In this document: in pieces, positions 27,548 through 42,181 of the stretch
Numbering within the stretch: the first letter of the stretch is position 1
How the letters are laid out: each line of letters begins with the position of its first letter
NCBI GenBank assembly: GCA_947652115.1
Contig: OX393567.1
Location: forward strand, 2,835,452 to 2,899,451
From: Blastomussa wellsi
Taxonomy: Eukaryota; Cnidaria; Anthozoa; Scleractinia; Plerogyridae
Reading direction: 5' to 3'
Length of the DNA: 64,000 nt
Notes under the pieces: model-generated
Told to the model about the DNA's origin: nothing
Seen by the model: only the letters and a program-made list of their open reading frames with translations
The model's database searches: none
Program-made: the position numbers and the translations under genes

Positions 27548-29390
27548 AGACAAGACAAGAAACAAGACAAGAAACAACACAAGAAACAAGACAAGAAACA
27601 AGACAAGACAAGAAACAAGACAAGAAACAACACAAGAAACAAGACAAGAAAAAAGGCAAGAAACAAGGGAAGACAAGACAAGAAACAAGACAAGAAACAA
27701 GACAAGAAAACAGACAAGAAACAAGACAAGAGAAGACAAGACAAGAAACAAGACAAGACAAGACAAGAAACAAGACAAGAAACAAGACAAGAAACAAGAC
27801 AAGAAACAAGACAAGAAACAAGACAAGAAACAAGACAAGAAACAAGACAAGAAACAAGACAAGAAACAAGACAAAAAAACCAGAAACAAGACAAGAAACA
27901 AGACAAAAAACAAGACAAGACACGAGAAAAGACAACACAAGAAACAAGACAAGAAACAAGACAAGAAACAAGACAAGAAAGAAGACAAGAAACAAGACCA
28001 GAAACAAGACAAGAAACAAGACAAGAGAAGACAAGAAACAAGACAAGAAACAAGACAAGAAACAAGACAAGAAACAAGACAAGAAACAAGACGAGAAACA
28101 AGACAAGACAAGACAAGACAAGACAAGACAAGACAAGAAACAAGACAAGACAAGACAAGAAACACTACAAGAAACAAGACAAGAAACAAGACAAGAAAAA
28201 GGACAAGACAAGAAACAAGACAAGACAAGACAAGACAAGAAACAAGACAAGAAACAAGACAAGAAACAAGACAAGAAACAAGACAAGAAACAAGACAAGA
28301 CAAGACAAGACAAGAAACAAGACAAGACAAGACAAGAAACAAGACAAGAAACAAGACAAGAAACAAGACAAGAAACAAGACAAGAAACAAGTCAAGAAAC
28401 AAGACAAGAAACAAGACAAGAAACAAGACAAGAAACAAGACAAGAAACAAGACAAAAAAACCAGAAACAAGAAAAGAAACAAGACAAGAAACAAGACGAG
28501 AAACAAGACAAGACAAGACAAGACAAGACAAGACAGAAGACAAGAAACAAGACAAGAAACAAGACAAGAAACAAGACAAGAAACAAGACAAGAAACAAGA
28601 CAAGAAACAAGACAAGAAACAAGACAAGAAACAAGACAAAAAAACCAGAAACAAGACAAGAAACAAGACAAGAAACAAGACAAAAAACAAGACAAGAAAC
28701 AAGACAAGAAACAAGACAAGAAACAAGACAAGAAACAAGACAAGAAACAAGACAAGAAACAAGACAAGAAACAAGACAAAAAAAAACAGAAACAAGACAA
28801 GAAACAAGACAAGAAACAAGACAAGACACGAGACAAGACAAGACAAGAAACAAGACAAGAAACAAGACAAGAAACAAGACAAGAAACAAGACAAGACAAG
28901 ACAAGAAACAAGACAAGAAACAAGACAAGAAACAAGAGAAGACAAGAGAAGAAACAAGACCAGAAACAAGACAAGACAAGACAAGACAAGAAACAAGACA
29001 AGAAACAAGACAAGAAACAAGACAAGAAACAAGACAAGAAACAAGACAAGAAAAAGGACAAGATAAGAAACAAGACAAGACAAGACAAGACAAGAAACAA
29101 GAGAAGAAACAAGACAAGAAACAAGACAAAACAAGACAAGACAAGAGAAGAAACAAGACAAGACAAGACAAGAAACAAGACAAGCAACAAGACAAGAAAA
29201 AGGACAAGATAAGAAACAAGACAAGACAAGACAAGACAAGACAAGAAACAAGACAAGAAACAAGACAAGAAACAAGAGAAGACAAGACAAGAAACGAGAC
29301 AAGAAACAAGACAAGAAACAAGACAAGAAAAAAGACGAAAAACAAGACAAGACAAGACAAGACACAAGATAAGAAACAAGACAAGAAACA
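27548..29390. repeat. 1,848-bp tandem duplication, copy 2
   Basis: Directly abuts copy 1; markers are at 27575, 27667, 27998, 28165, 28392, 28778, 29184, 29334 and 29369. It diverges from copy 1 beyond about 29,385, where plain dodecamers lead into the ACATGAC module. Confidence 0.9.
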
Positions 29391-30619
29391 AGACAAGAAA
29401 CAAGACAAGAAACAAGACAAGAAACAAGACAAGAAACAAGACAAGAAACAAGACAAAAAACAAGACAAGACACGAGACAAGACAAGACAAGAACCAAGAC
29501 AAGAAACAAGACAAGAAACAAGACAAGAAAGAAGACAAGACAAGACAAGAAACAAGACAAGAAACAAGACAAGAAACAAGAGAAGACAAGACAAGAAACA
29601 AGACAAGAAACAAGACAAGACAAGACAAGACAAGAAACAAGACAAGAAACAAGACGAGAAACAAGACAAGAAACAAGACGAGAAACAAGACAAGACAAGA
29701 CAAGACAAGACAAGAAACAAGACAAGAAACAAGACAAGAAAAAGGACAAGACAAGAAACAAGACAAGACAAAACAAGACAAGAAACAAGACAAGAAACAA
29801 GACAAGAAACAAGACAAGAAACAAGAGAAGACCAGACAAGAAACAAGACAAGAAACAAGACAAGAAACAAGACAAGAAACAAGACAAGAAACAAGACAAG
29901 ACAAAACATGACAAGAAACAAGACAAGACAAGACAAGAAACAAGACAAGAAACAAGACAAGAAACAAGACAAGAAACAAGACAAGAAACAAGACAAGAAA
30001 ACAGACAAGAAACAAGACAAGAAACAAGACAAGAAACAAGACAAAAAACCAGAAACAAGACAAGAAACAAGACAAGAAAGAAGACAAAAAACAAGACAAG
30101 ACACGAGACAAGACAAGAGAAGAAACAAGACAAGAAACAAGACAAGAAACAAGACAAGAAACCAGACAAGACAAGACAAGAAACAAGACAAGAAACAAGA
30201 AAAGAAACAAGAGAAGACAAGACAAGAAACAAGACAAGTAACAAGACAAGACAAGAAACAAGACAAGAAACAAGACAAGAAAGAAGACAAGAAACAAGAC
30301 AAGAAACAAGACGAGAAAAAAGACAAGACAAGACAAGACAAGACAAGAAACAAGACAAGAAACAAGACAAGAAACCAGACAAGACAAGACAAGAAACAAG
30401 ACAAGAAACAAGAAAAGAAACAAGAGAAGACAAGACAAGAAACAAGACAAGTAACAAGACAAGACAAGAAACAAGACAAGAAACAAGACAAGAAACAAGA
30501 GAAGACAATACAAGAAACAAGAGAAGACAATACAAGAAACAAGACAAGAAACAAGACAAAAAGACCAGAAACAAGACAAGAGACAAGACAAGAAATAAGA
30601 CAAAAAACAAGACAAGACA
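29391..30619. repeat. ACATGAC module (third copy of the mosaic block)
   Basis: Contains AACCAAG at 29492, ACATGAC at 29908 and two GTAACAAG variants near 30,239 and 30,452, ending at CACTAG at 30620. Spacing from ATG to CTA is 712 bp here and 743 bp at 13562-14305, so the two blocks are homologous. A related version with an insertion lies at 18.1-20.0 kb. Confidence 0.65.
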
Positions 30620-32147
30620 CTAGACAAGACAAGAAAAGAAACAAGACAAAAAACAAGACAAGAAACAAGACAAAAAAAAAGACAAGAAACAAGACAAGAA
30701 ACAAGACAAGAAACAAGACAAGAAACAAGACAAGAAACAAGACAAGACAAGACAAGAAAAAAGGCAAGAAACAAGACAAGAAACAAGACAAGAAACAAGA
30801 CGAGAAACAAGACAAGACAAGACAAGACAAGACAAGACAAGAAACAAGACAAGACAAGACAAGAAACAAGACAAGAAACAAGACAAGAAACAAGACAAAA
30901 AACAAGAGAAGAAAAAGGACAAGACAAGAAACAAGACAAGACAAGACAAGACAAGAAACAAGACAAGAAACAAGACAAGAAACAAGACAAGAAACAAGAG
31001 AAGACAAGACAAGAAACAAGACAAGAAACAAGACAAGAAACAAGACAAGAGAAGACAAGACAAGAAACAAGACAAGACAAGACAAGAAACAAGACAAGAA
31101 ACAAGACAAGAAACAAGACAAAAAACCAGAAACAAGACAAGAAACAAGACAAGAAAGAAGACAAAAAACAAGACAAGACACGAGACAAGACAAGACAAGA
31201 AACAAGACAAGAAGCAAGACAAGAAACAAGACAAGAAACAAGACAAGACAAGACAAGAAACAAGACAAGAAACAAGACAAGAAACAAGAGAAGACAAGAC
31301 AAGAAACAAGACAAGAAACAAGACAAGACAAGAAACAAGACAAGAAACAACAGAAGAAACAAGACAAGAAAAAAGACAAGAAACAAGAGAAGACAAGACA
31401 AGAAACAAGACAAGAAACAAGACAAGAAAACAGACAAGAAACAAGACAAGACAAGACAAGACAAGAAACAAGACAAGACAAGACAAGAAACAAGACAATA
31501 AACAAGACAAGAAACAAGACAAGAAACAAGACAAGAAACAAGACAAGAAACAAGACAAGAAACAAGACAAAAAACAAGACAAAAAAACCAGAAACAAGAC
31601 AAGAAACAAGACAAAAAACAAGACAAGACACGAGAAAAGACAACACAAGAAACAAGACAAGAAACAAGACAAGAAACAAGACAAGAAAGAAGACAAGAAA
31701 CAAGACAAGAAACAAGACAAGAAACAAGACAAGACAAGACAAGAAACAAGACTAGAAACAAGACAAGAAACAAGACAAGAAACAAGACAAGAAACAAGAC
31801 GAGAAACAAGACAAGACAAGACAAGACAAGACAAGACAAGAAACAAGACAAGACAAGACAAGAAACAAGACAAGAAACAAGACAAGAAACAAGACAAGAA
31901 ACAAGACAAGAAAAAGGACAAGACAAGAAACAAGACAAGAAAAAGGACAAGACAAGAAACAAGACAAGACAAGACAAGACAAGAAACAAGACAAGAAACA
32001 AGACAAGAAACAAGACAAGAAACAAGACAAGAAACAAGACAAGAAACAAGACAAGACAAGACAAGACAAGAAACAAGACAAGACAAGACAAGAAACAAGA
32101 CAAGAAACAAGACAAGAAACAAGACAAGAAACAAGACAAGAAACAAG
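30620..32147. repeat. CACTAG half-unit without AAAGAG
   Basis: Starts with CACTAG as in domain 1 and reaches AAGTCAAG at 32148 after 1,528 bp, the usual half-unit length. It lacks the AAAGAG marker and carries ACTAGAAAC at 31752. It is a diverged member of the domain 1 family and marks the transition to domain 3. Confidence 0.6.
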
Positions 32148-33171
32148 TCAAGAAACAAGACAAGAAACAAGACAAGAAACAAGACAAGAAACAAGACAAG
32201 AAACAAGACAAAAAAACCAGAAACAAGAAAAGAAACAAGACATGAAACAAGACGAGAAACAAGACAAGACAAGACAAGACAAGACAAGACACAAGACAAG
32301 AAACAAGACAAGAAACAAGACAAGAAACAAGACAAGAAACAAGACAAGAAACAAGACAAGAAACAAGACAAGAAACAAGACAAAAAAACCAGAAACAAGA
32401 CAAGAAACAAGACAAGAAACAAGAAAAAAAACAAGACAAGAAACAAGACAAGAAACAAGACAAGAAACAAGACAAGAAACAAGACAAGAAACAAGACAAG
32501 AAACAAGACAAGAAAAAAGACAAAAAAAACAGAAACAAGACAAGAAACAAGACAAGAAACAAGACAAGACACGACACAAGACAAGACAAGAAACAAGACA
32601 AGAAACAAGACAAGAAACAAGACAAGAAACAAGACAAGACAAGACAAGAAACAAGACAAGAAACAAGACAAGAAACAAGAGAAGACAAGAGAAGAAACAA
32701 GACAAGAAACAAGACAAGACAAGACAAGACAAGAAACAAGACAAGAAACAAGACAAGAAACAAGACAAGAAACAAGACAAGAAACAAGACAAGAAAAAGG
32801 ACAAGATAAGCAACAAGACAAGACAAGACAAGACAAGACAAGAAACAAGAGAAGAAACAAGACAAGAAACAAGACAAGACAAGACAAGACAAGACAAGAA
32901 ACAAGACAAGACAAGACAAGAAACAAGACCAGAAAATAGACAAGAAACAAGACAAGAAACAAGAGAAGAAACAAGACAAGAAACAAGACAAGAAACAAGA
33001 CAAGAAACAAGACAAGAAACAAGACGAGAAACAAAACAAGACAAGACAAGACAAGACAAGACACAAGACAAGAAACAAGACAAGAAACAAGACAAGAAAC
33101 AAGACAAGAAACAAGACAAGAAACAAGACAAGAAACAAGACAAGAAACAAGACAAAAAAACCAGAAACAAG
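32148..33171. repeat. Transition segment of satellite
   Basis: Runs from AAGTCAAG at 32148 to the next AAGTCAAG at 33172. It contains CATGAAAC at 32242, an ACACGACAC variant near 32,571 and GACCAGAAAATAGAC near 32,929. Nothing other than basic words and their variants is present. Confidence 0.6.
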
Positions 33172-34703
33172 TCAAGAAACAAGACAAGAAACAAGACAAA
33201 AAACAAGACAAGAAACAAGACAAGAAACAAGACAAGAAACAAGACAAGAAACAAGACAAGAAACAAGACAAGAAACAAGACAAGAAACAAGACAAAAAAA
33301 CCAGAAACAAGACAAGAAACAAGACAAGAAACAAGACAAGACACGAGACAAGACAAGACAAGAAACAAGACAAGAAACAAGAGAAGAAACAAGACAAGAA
33401 ACAAGACAAGACAAGACAAGAAACAAGACAAGAAACAAGACAAGAAACAAGAGAAGACAAGCGAAGAAACAAGACAAGAAACAAGACAAGACAAGACAAG
33501 ACAAGAAACAAGACAAGAAACAAGACAAGAAACAAGACAAGAAAAAGGACAAGAAAAGAAACAAGACAAGACAAGACAAGACAAGAAACAAGACAAGAAA
33601 CAAGACAAGAAACAAGACAAGACAAGACAAGACAAGACAAGACAAGAAACAAGACAAGACAAGACAAGAAACAAGACAAGAAACAAGACAAGAAAAAGGA
33701 CAAGATAAGAAACAAGACAAGACAAGACAAGACAAGACAAGAAACAAGACAAGAAACAAGACAAGAAACAAGAGAAGACAAGACAAGAAACAAGACAAGA
33801 AACAAGACAAGAAACAAGACAAGAAACAAGACAAGAAACAAGACAAGAAACAAGACAAGAAACAAGACAAGAAACAAGACAGGAAACAAGACAAGAAACA
33901 AAACAAGAAACAAGACAAGAAACAAGACAAAAAACAAGACAAGAAAAAAGACAAGAAACAAGACAAGAAACAAGACAAGAAACAAGAAAAGAAACAAGAC
34001 AAGAAACAAGACAAGAAACAAGACAATAAACAAGACAAGAAACAAGACAAGAAACAAGACAAAACAACCAGAAACAAGACAAGAAACAAGACAAAAAACA
34101 AGACAAGACACGAGACAAGACAAGACAAGAAACAAGACAAGAAACAAGACAAAAAACAAGACAAGAAACAAGACAAGAAACAAGACAAGAAACAAGACAA
34201 GAAACAAGACAAGACAAGACAAGAAACAAAACAAGAAACAAGACAAGAAACAAGACAAGAAACAAGACAAGAAACAAGACAAGACAAAACAAGACAAGAA
34301 ACAAGACAAGACAAGAAACAAGACAAGAAACAAGACAAGAAACAAGACAAGAAACAAGACAAGAAACAAGACAAGAAACAAGACAAGAAACAAGACAAGA
34401 AACAAGACAAAAAACCAGAAACAAGACAAGAAACAAGACAAGAAAGAAGACAAAAAAAAAGACAAGACACGAGACAAGACAAGACAAGAAACAAGAGAAG
34501 AAACAAGACAAGAAACAAGACAAGAAACAAGACAAGAAACAAGACAAGAAACAAGACGAGAAACAAGACAAGACAAGACAAGACAAGACAAGACACAAGA
34601 CAAGAAACAAGACAAGAAACAAGACAAGAAACAAGACAAGAAACAAGACAAGAAACAAGACAAGAAACAAGACAAGAAACAAGACAAAAAAACCAGAAAC
34701 AAG
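33172..34703. repeat. 1,532-bp tandem duplication, copy 1
   Basis: TCA at 33172 and 34704 and the rare GCGAAG at 33461 and 34993 are both 1,532 bp apart. Further right the offset grows to 1,537 (CAGGAAAC, AGG at 33881 and 35418) and 1,549 (GAAAGAAG at 34442 and 35991), that is +5 and +12 bp, one pentamer and one dodecamer. Confidence 0.85.
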
Positions 34704-36060
34704 TCAAGAAACAAGACAAGAAACAAGACAAAAAACAAGACAAGAAACAAGACAAGAAACAAGACAAGAAACAAGACAAGAAACAAGACAAGAAACAAGA
34801 CAAGAAACAAGACAAGAAACAAGACAAAAAAACCAGAAACAAGACAAGAAACAAGACAAGAAACAAGACAAGACACGAGACAAGACAAGACAAGAAACAA
34901 GACAAGAAACAAGAGAAGAAACAAGACAAGAAACAAGACAAGACAAGACAAGAAACAAGACAAGAAACAAGACAAGAAACAAGAGAAGACAAGCGAAGAA
35001 ACAAGACAAGAAACAAGACAAGACAAGACAAGACAAGAAACAAGACAAGAAACAAGACAAGAAACAAGACAAGAAAAAGGACAAGAAAAGAAACAAGACA
35101 AGACAAGACAAGACAAGAAACAAGACAAGAAACAAGACAAGAAACAAGACAAGACAAGACAAGACAAGACAAGACAAGACAAGAAACAAGACAAGACAAG
35201 ACAAGAAACAAGACAAGAAACAAGACAAGAAAAAGGACAAGATAAGAAACAAGACAAGACAAGACAAGACAAGACAAGAAACAAGACAAGAAACAAGACA
35301 AGAAACAAGAGAAGACAAGACAAGAAACAAGACAAGAAACAAGACAAGAAACAAGACAAGAAACAAGACAAGAAACAAGACAAGAAACAAGACAAGAAAC
35401 AAGACAAGAAACAAGACAGGAAACAAGACAAGAAACAAAACAAGAAACAAGACAAGAAACAAGACAAAAAACAAGACAAGAAAAAAGACAAGAAACAAGA
35501 CAAGAAACAAGACAAGAAACAAGAAAAGAAACAAGACAAGAAACAAGACAAGAAACAAGACAATAAACAAGACAAGAAACAAGACAAGAAACAAGACAAA
35601 AAAACCAGAAACAAGACAAGAAACAAGACAAAAAACAAGACAAGACACGAGACAAGACAAGACAAGAAACAAGACAAGAAACAAGACAAAAAACAAGACA
35701 AGAAACAAGACAAGAAACAAGACAAGAAACAAGACAAGAAACAAGACAAGACAAGACAAGAAACAAAACAAGAAACAAGACAAGAAACAAGACAAGAAAC
35801 AAGACAAGAAACAAGACAAGACAAAACAAGACAAGAAACAAGACAAGACAAGAAACAAGACAAGAAACAAGACAAGAAACAAGACAAGAAACAAGACAAG
35901 AAACAAGACAAGAAACAAGACAAGAAACAAGACAAGAAACAAGACAAGAAACAAGACAAAAAACCAGAAACAAGACAAGAAACAAGACAAGAAAGAAGAC
36001 AAAAAAAAAGACAAGACACGAGACAAGACAAGACAAGAAACAAGACAAGAAACAAGACAA
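34704..36060. repeat. 1,532-bp tandem duplication, copy 2
   Basis: Second copy; similarity to copy 1 fades near 36,050. Between the GCGAAG and CAGGAAAC markers it holds one extra ACAAG in a pentamer run, direct evidence of slippage by one basic word. Confidence 0.8.
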
Positions 36061-38639
36061 GAAACAAGACAAGAAACAAGACAAGAAACAAGACAAGACA
36101 AGAAAAGAAACACGACAAGAAACAAGAAAAGAAACAAGAGAAGACAAGACAAAAAACAAGACAAGTAACAAGACAACACAAGACAAGACAAGAAACAAGA
36201 CAAGAAGCAACACAAGAAACAAGACAAGAAACAAGACAATTTACAAGACAAGAAACAAGAGAACACAAGACAAGAAACAAGACAAGAAAAAAGACAAGAA
36301 ACAAGACAAGAAACAAGACAAGAAACAAGACAAGAAACAAGACAAGAAACAAGACAAAAAAAACAGAAACAAGACAAGAAACAAGACAAGAAACAAGACA
36401 AAAAACAAGACAAGAAACAAGACAAGAAACAAGACAAGAAACAAGACAAGAAACAAGACAAGAAACAAGACAAGAAACAAGACAAGAAACAAGACAAAAA
36501 AACCAGAAACAAGACAAGAAACAAGACAAGAAACAAGACAAGACACGAGAAAAGACAAGACAAGAAACAAGACAAGAAACAAGACAAGAAACAAGAGAAG
36601 AAACAAGACAAGAAACAAGACAAGAAACAAGACAAGAAACAAGACAAGAAACAAGACAAAAAACAAGACAAAAAAACCAGAAACAAGACAAGAAACAAGA
36701 CAAAAAACAAGACAAGAAAAAAGACAAGAAACAAGACAAGAAACAAGACAAGAAACAAGAAAAGAAACAAGACAAGAAACACGACAAGAAACAAGACAAT
36801 AAACAAGACAAGAAACAAGACAAGAAACAAGACAAAAAAACCAGAAACAAGACAAGAAACAAGACAAGAAACAAGACAAAAAACAAGACAAGACACGAGA
36901 CAAGACAAGACAAGAAACAAGACAAGAAACAAGACAAAAAACAAGACAAGAAACAAGACAAGAAACAAGACAAGAAACAAGACAAGAAACAAGACAAGAC
37001 AAGACAAGAAACAAAACAAGAAACAAGACAAGAAACAAGACAAGAAACAAGACAAGAAACAAGACAAGACAAAACAAGACAAGAAACAAGACAAGACAAG
37101 ACAAGACAAGAAACAAGACAAGAAACAAGACAAGAAACAAGACAAGAAACAAGACAAGAAACAAGACAAGAAACAAGACAAGAAAAAAGACAAGAAACAA
37201 GACAAAAAAACCAGAAACAAGACAAGAAACAAGACAAGAAAGAAGACAAAAAACAAGACAAGACACGAGACAAGACAAGACAAGAAACAAGACAAGAAAC
37301 AAGACAAGAAACAAGACAAGAAACAAGACAAGACAAGACAAGAAACAAGACAAGAAACAAGAAAAGAAACAAGAGAAGACAAGACTGGAAACAAGACAAG
37401 TAACAAGACAACACAAGACAAGACAAGAAACAAGACAAGAAGCAACACAAGAAACAAGACAAGAAACAAGACAATTTACAAGACAAGAAACAAGAGAACA
37501 CAAGATAAGAAACAAGACAAGAAAAAAGACAAGAAACAAGACAAGAAACAAGACAAGAAACAAGACAAGAAACAAGACAAAAAAACCAGAAACAAGACAA
37601 GAAACAAGACAAGAAACAAGACAAGACACGAGACAAGACAAGACAAGAAACAAGACAAGAAACAAGACAAGAAACAAGACAAGAAACAAGACAAGAAACA
37701 AGACAAGAAACAAGACAAGAAACAAGACAAGAAACAAGACAAGAAACAAGACGAGAAACAAGACAAGACAAGACAAGACACAAGACAAGAAACAAGACCA
37801 GAAACAAGACAAGAAACAAGACAAGAAACAAGACAAGAAACAAGACAAGAAACAAGAAGAGAAACAAGACAAGAAACAAGACAAGAAACAAGACAAGAAA
37901 CAAGACAAAAAACAAGACAAGAAAAAAGACAAGAAACAAGACAAGAAACAAGACAAGAAACAAGACAAGAAACAAGACAAGAAACAAGACAAGAAACAAG
38001 ACAAGAAACAAGACAAGAAACAAGACAAGAAAATAGACAAAAAAACCAGAAACAAGACAAGAAAGAAGACAAGAAACAAGACAAAAAACAAGACAAGACA
38101 CGAGACAAGACAAGACAGGAAACAAGACAAGAAACAAGACAAGAAACAAGACAAGAAAAAAGACAAGAAACAAGACAAGAAACAAGACAAGAAGCAAGAC
38201 AAGAAACAAGACAAGAAACAAGACAAGAAACAAGACAAGAAACAAGACAAGAAACAAGACAAGAAACAAGACAAGAAACAAGACAAAAAAACCAGAAACA
38301 AGACAAGAAACAAGACAAGAAACAAGACAAAAAACAAGACAAGACACGAGACAAGACAAGACAAGAAAGAAGACAAGAAACAAGACAAAAAACAAGACAA
38401 GAAACAAGACAAGAAACAAGACAAGAAACAAGACAAGAAGCAAGACAAGACAAGACAAGAAACAAGACAAGAAACAAGACAAGAAACAAGACAAGAAACA
38501 AGACAAGAAACAAGACAAGAAACAAGACAAGAAACAAGACAAGAAACAAGACAAGAAACAAGACAAGAAACAAGACAAGAAACAAGACAAGAAACAAGAC
38601 AAGAAACAAGACAAAAAACAAGACAAGAAAAAAGACAAG
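36061..38639. repeat. Diverged satellite with paired TTTACA markers
   Basis: The only TTTACA variants in the window lie at 36240 and 37475, 1,235 bp apart, both preceded by GAAGCAACAC and followed by AGAGAACACAAG. They belong to the family that elsewhere reads AATTAAC. ACTGGAAAC near 37,385 is unique. The rest is basic words. Confidence 0.65.
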
Positions 38640-41600
38640 AAAGAAGACAAGAAACAAGACAAGAAACAAGACAAGAAACAAGACAAGAAACAAGACAAGA
38701 AACAAGACAAAAAAACCAGAAACAAGACATGAAACAAGACAAGAAACAAGACAAGAAACAAGACAAGAAACAAGACAAGAAACAAGACAAGAAACAAGAC
38801 AAAAAACAAGACAAGAAACAAGACAAGAAACAAAAAAAGAAACAAGACAAGAAACAAGACAAGACAAGACAAGAAACAAGGCAAGAAACAAGACAAGAAA
38901 CAAGACAAGAAACAAGACAAGAAACAAGACAAGAAAAAAGACAAGAAACAAGACGAGAAACAAGACAAGAAACAAGACGAGAAACAAGACAAGACAAGAC
39001 AAGACAAGACAAGACAAGACAAGAAACAAGACAAGAAACAAGACAAGAAACAAGAAAGGAAACAAGACAAGAAAAAGGACAAGACAAGAAACAAGACAAA
39101 AAACAAGACAAGACACGAGACAAGACAAGACAAGAAACAAGACAAGAAACAAGCCAAAAAACAAGACAAGAAACAAGACAAGAAACAAGACAAGAAACAA
39201 GACAAGAAACAAGACAAGACAAGACAAGAAACAAGACAAGAAACAAGACAAGAAACAAGACAAGAAACAAGACAAAAAACCAGAAACAAGACAAGAAACA
39301 AGACAAGAAACAAGACAAAAAACAAGACAAGACACGAGACAAGACAAGACAAGAACCAAGACAAGAAACAAGACAAGAAACAAGACAAGAAACAAGACAA
39401 GACAAGACAAGAAACAAGACAAGAAACAAGACAAGAAACAAGAGAAGACAAGACAAGAAACAAGACAAGAAACAAGACAAGACAAGACAAGACAAGAAAC
39501 AAGACAAGAAACAAGACAAGAAACAAGACAAGAAACAAGACAAGAAACAAGACAAAAAAACCAGACACAAGACAAGAAACAAGACAAGAAACAAGACAAA
39601 AAACAAGACAAGACACGAGACAAGACAAGACAAGAAACAAGACAAGAAACAAGACAAAAAACAAGACAAGAAACAAGACAAGAAACAAGAAAAGAAACAA
39701 GACAAGAAACAAGACAAGACAAGACAAGAAACAAGACAAGAAACAAGACAAGAAACAAGACAAGAAACAAGACAAGAAACAAGACAAGAAAGAAGACGAG
39801 AAACAAGACAAGAAACAAGACGAGAAACAAGACAAGACAAGACAAGACAAGACAAGACAAGACAAGAAACAAGACAAGACAAGACAAGAAACAAGAAAGG
39901 AAACAAGACAAGAAAAAGGACAAGACAAGAAACAAGACAAGACAAGACAAGACAAGAAACAAGACAAGAAACAAGACAAGAAACAAGACAAGAAACAAGA
40001 CAAGAAACAAGAGAAGACCAGACAAGAAACAAGACAAGAAACAAGACAAGAAACAAGACAAGAAACAAGACAAGACAAAACAAGACAAGAAACAAGACAA
40101 GACAAGACAAGAAACAAGACAAGAAACAAGACAAGAAACAAGACAAGAAACAAGACAAGAAACAAGACTAGAAACAAGACAAGAAACAAGACAAAAAACC
40201 AGAAACAAGACAAGAAACAAGACAAGAAAGAAGACAAAAAACAAGACAAGACACGAGACAAGACAAGACAAGAAACAAGACAAGAAACAAGACAAGAAAC
40301 AAGACAAGAAACAAGACATCACAAGACAAGAAACAAGACAAGAAACAAGAAAAGAAACAAGAGAAGACAAGACAAGAAACAAGACAAGTAACAAGACAAG
40401 ACAAGAGAAGACAAGAAACAAGACAAGAAACAACACAAGAAACAAGACAAGAAACAAGACAATTAACAAGACAAGAAACAAGAGAAGACAAGACAAGAAA
40501 CAAGACAAGAAAAAAGACAAGAAACAAGACAAGAAACAAGACAAGACAAGACAAGAGAAGAAACAAGACAAGACAAGACAAGAAACAAGACAAGAAACAA
40601 GACAAGAAACAAGAACAAAAAACCAGAAAGAAGACAAGAAACAAGACAAAAAACAAGACAAGACACGAGACAAGACAAGACAAGAAACAAGACAAGAAAC
40701 AAGACAAGAAACAAGACGAAAAACAAGACAAGAAACAAGACAAGAAACAAGACTAAAAACAAGACAAGAAAAGACAAGAAACAAGACAAGAAACAAGAAG
40801 TGAAACAAGACAAGAAACAAGACAAGAAACAAGACAAGAAACAAGACGAGAAAAAAGACAAGACAAGACAAGACAAGACAAGACAAGAAACAAGACAAGA
40901 CAAGACAAGAAGACAAGACAAGAAACAAGACAAGAAACAAGACAAGACAAGACAAGAAACAAGACAAGAAACAAGACAAGAAACAAGACAAGAAACAAGA
41001 CAAGAAACAAGACAAGAAACAAGACAAGAAACAAGACAAGAAACAAGACAAGAAACAAGACAAGAAACAAGACAAGAAACAAGACAAGAAACAAGAGAAG
41101 ACAAGACAAGAAACAAGACAAGAAACAAGACAAGAAACAAGACAAGACAAGAAACAAGACAAGACAAGACAAGAAACAAGACAAGAAACAAGACAAGAAA
41201 CAAGACAAGAATCAAGAGAAGACAAGACAAGAAACAAGACAAGAAACAAGACAAGACAAGAAACAAGACAAGACAAGACAAGAAACAAGACAAGAAACAA
41301 GAGAAGAAAAAAGAGAAGACAAGACAAGAAACAAGACATGAAACAAGACAAGACAAGACAAGACAAGAAACAAGACAAGAAACAAGACAAGAAACAAGAC
41401 AAGAAACAAGAAAAGAAACAAGACAAGAAACGAGACAAGAAACAAGACAAGAAACAAGAGAAGACAATACAAGAAAAAAGACAAGAAACAAGAAACAAGA
41501 CAAGAAACAAGACAAAAAAACAGAAACAAGACAAGAAACAAGACAAAAAACAAGACAAGACACTAGACAAGACAACACAAGAAACAAGACAAGAAACAAG

Positions 41601-42181
41601 ACAAGAAACAAGACAAAAAAAAGACAAGAAACAAGAAGAGAAACAAGACAAGAAACAAGACAAGAAACAAGACAAGACAAGACAAGAAAAAAGACAAGAA
41701 ACAAGACAAGAAACAAGACAAGAAACAAGACAAGAAACAAGACGAGAAACAAGACAAGACAAGACAAGAAACAAGACAAGACAAGACAAGAAACAAGACA
41801 AGAAACAAGACATGAAACAAGACAAGAAACAAGACAAGAAAAAGGACAAGACAAGAAAAAAGACAAGACAAGACAAGACAAGAAACAAGAAAAGAAACAA
41901 GACAGGAAACAAGACAAGAAACAAGACAAGAAACAAGAGAAGACAAGACAAGAAACAAGAAAAGAAACAAGACAAGACAAGACAAGACAAGAAACAAAAC
42001 AAGACAAGACAAGAAACAAGACAAGAAACAAGACAAGAAACAAGACAAGAAACAAGACAAGAAAAAAGACAAGAAACAAGACAAGAAACAAGACAAGAAA
42101 CAAGACAAGAAACAAGACAAGAAACAAGACAAGAAACAAGACAAGAAAGAAGACAAAAAACAAGACAAGAAAAAAGACAAG
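38640..42181. repeat. 3.55-kb tandem duplication, copy 1
   Basis: Exact 3,547-bp offsets to copy 2: AAGGA 39056, GCC 39153, CCAGACAC 39561, ACTAGAAAC 40168 and AATTAAC 40463. Offsets then drift to 3,559 (ACTAAAA 40753, AAGTGAAAC 40800), 3,518 (AATCAAG 41212) and 3,538 (CACTAG 41563), consistent with gains and losses of words. The left edge near 38,640 (GAAAGAAG, offset 3,542) makes the copies directly adjacent. Confidence 0.88.

Noticed and set aside
36240..36246. Transposon target-site remnant at TTAA-like markers
   Set aside because: No insertion, terminal inverted repeat or unique sequence is present; the markers are substitutions copied with the HOR.
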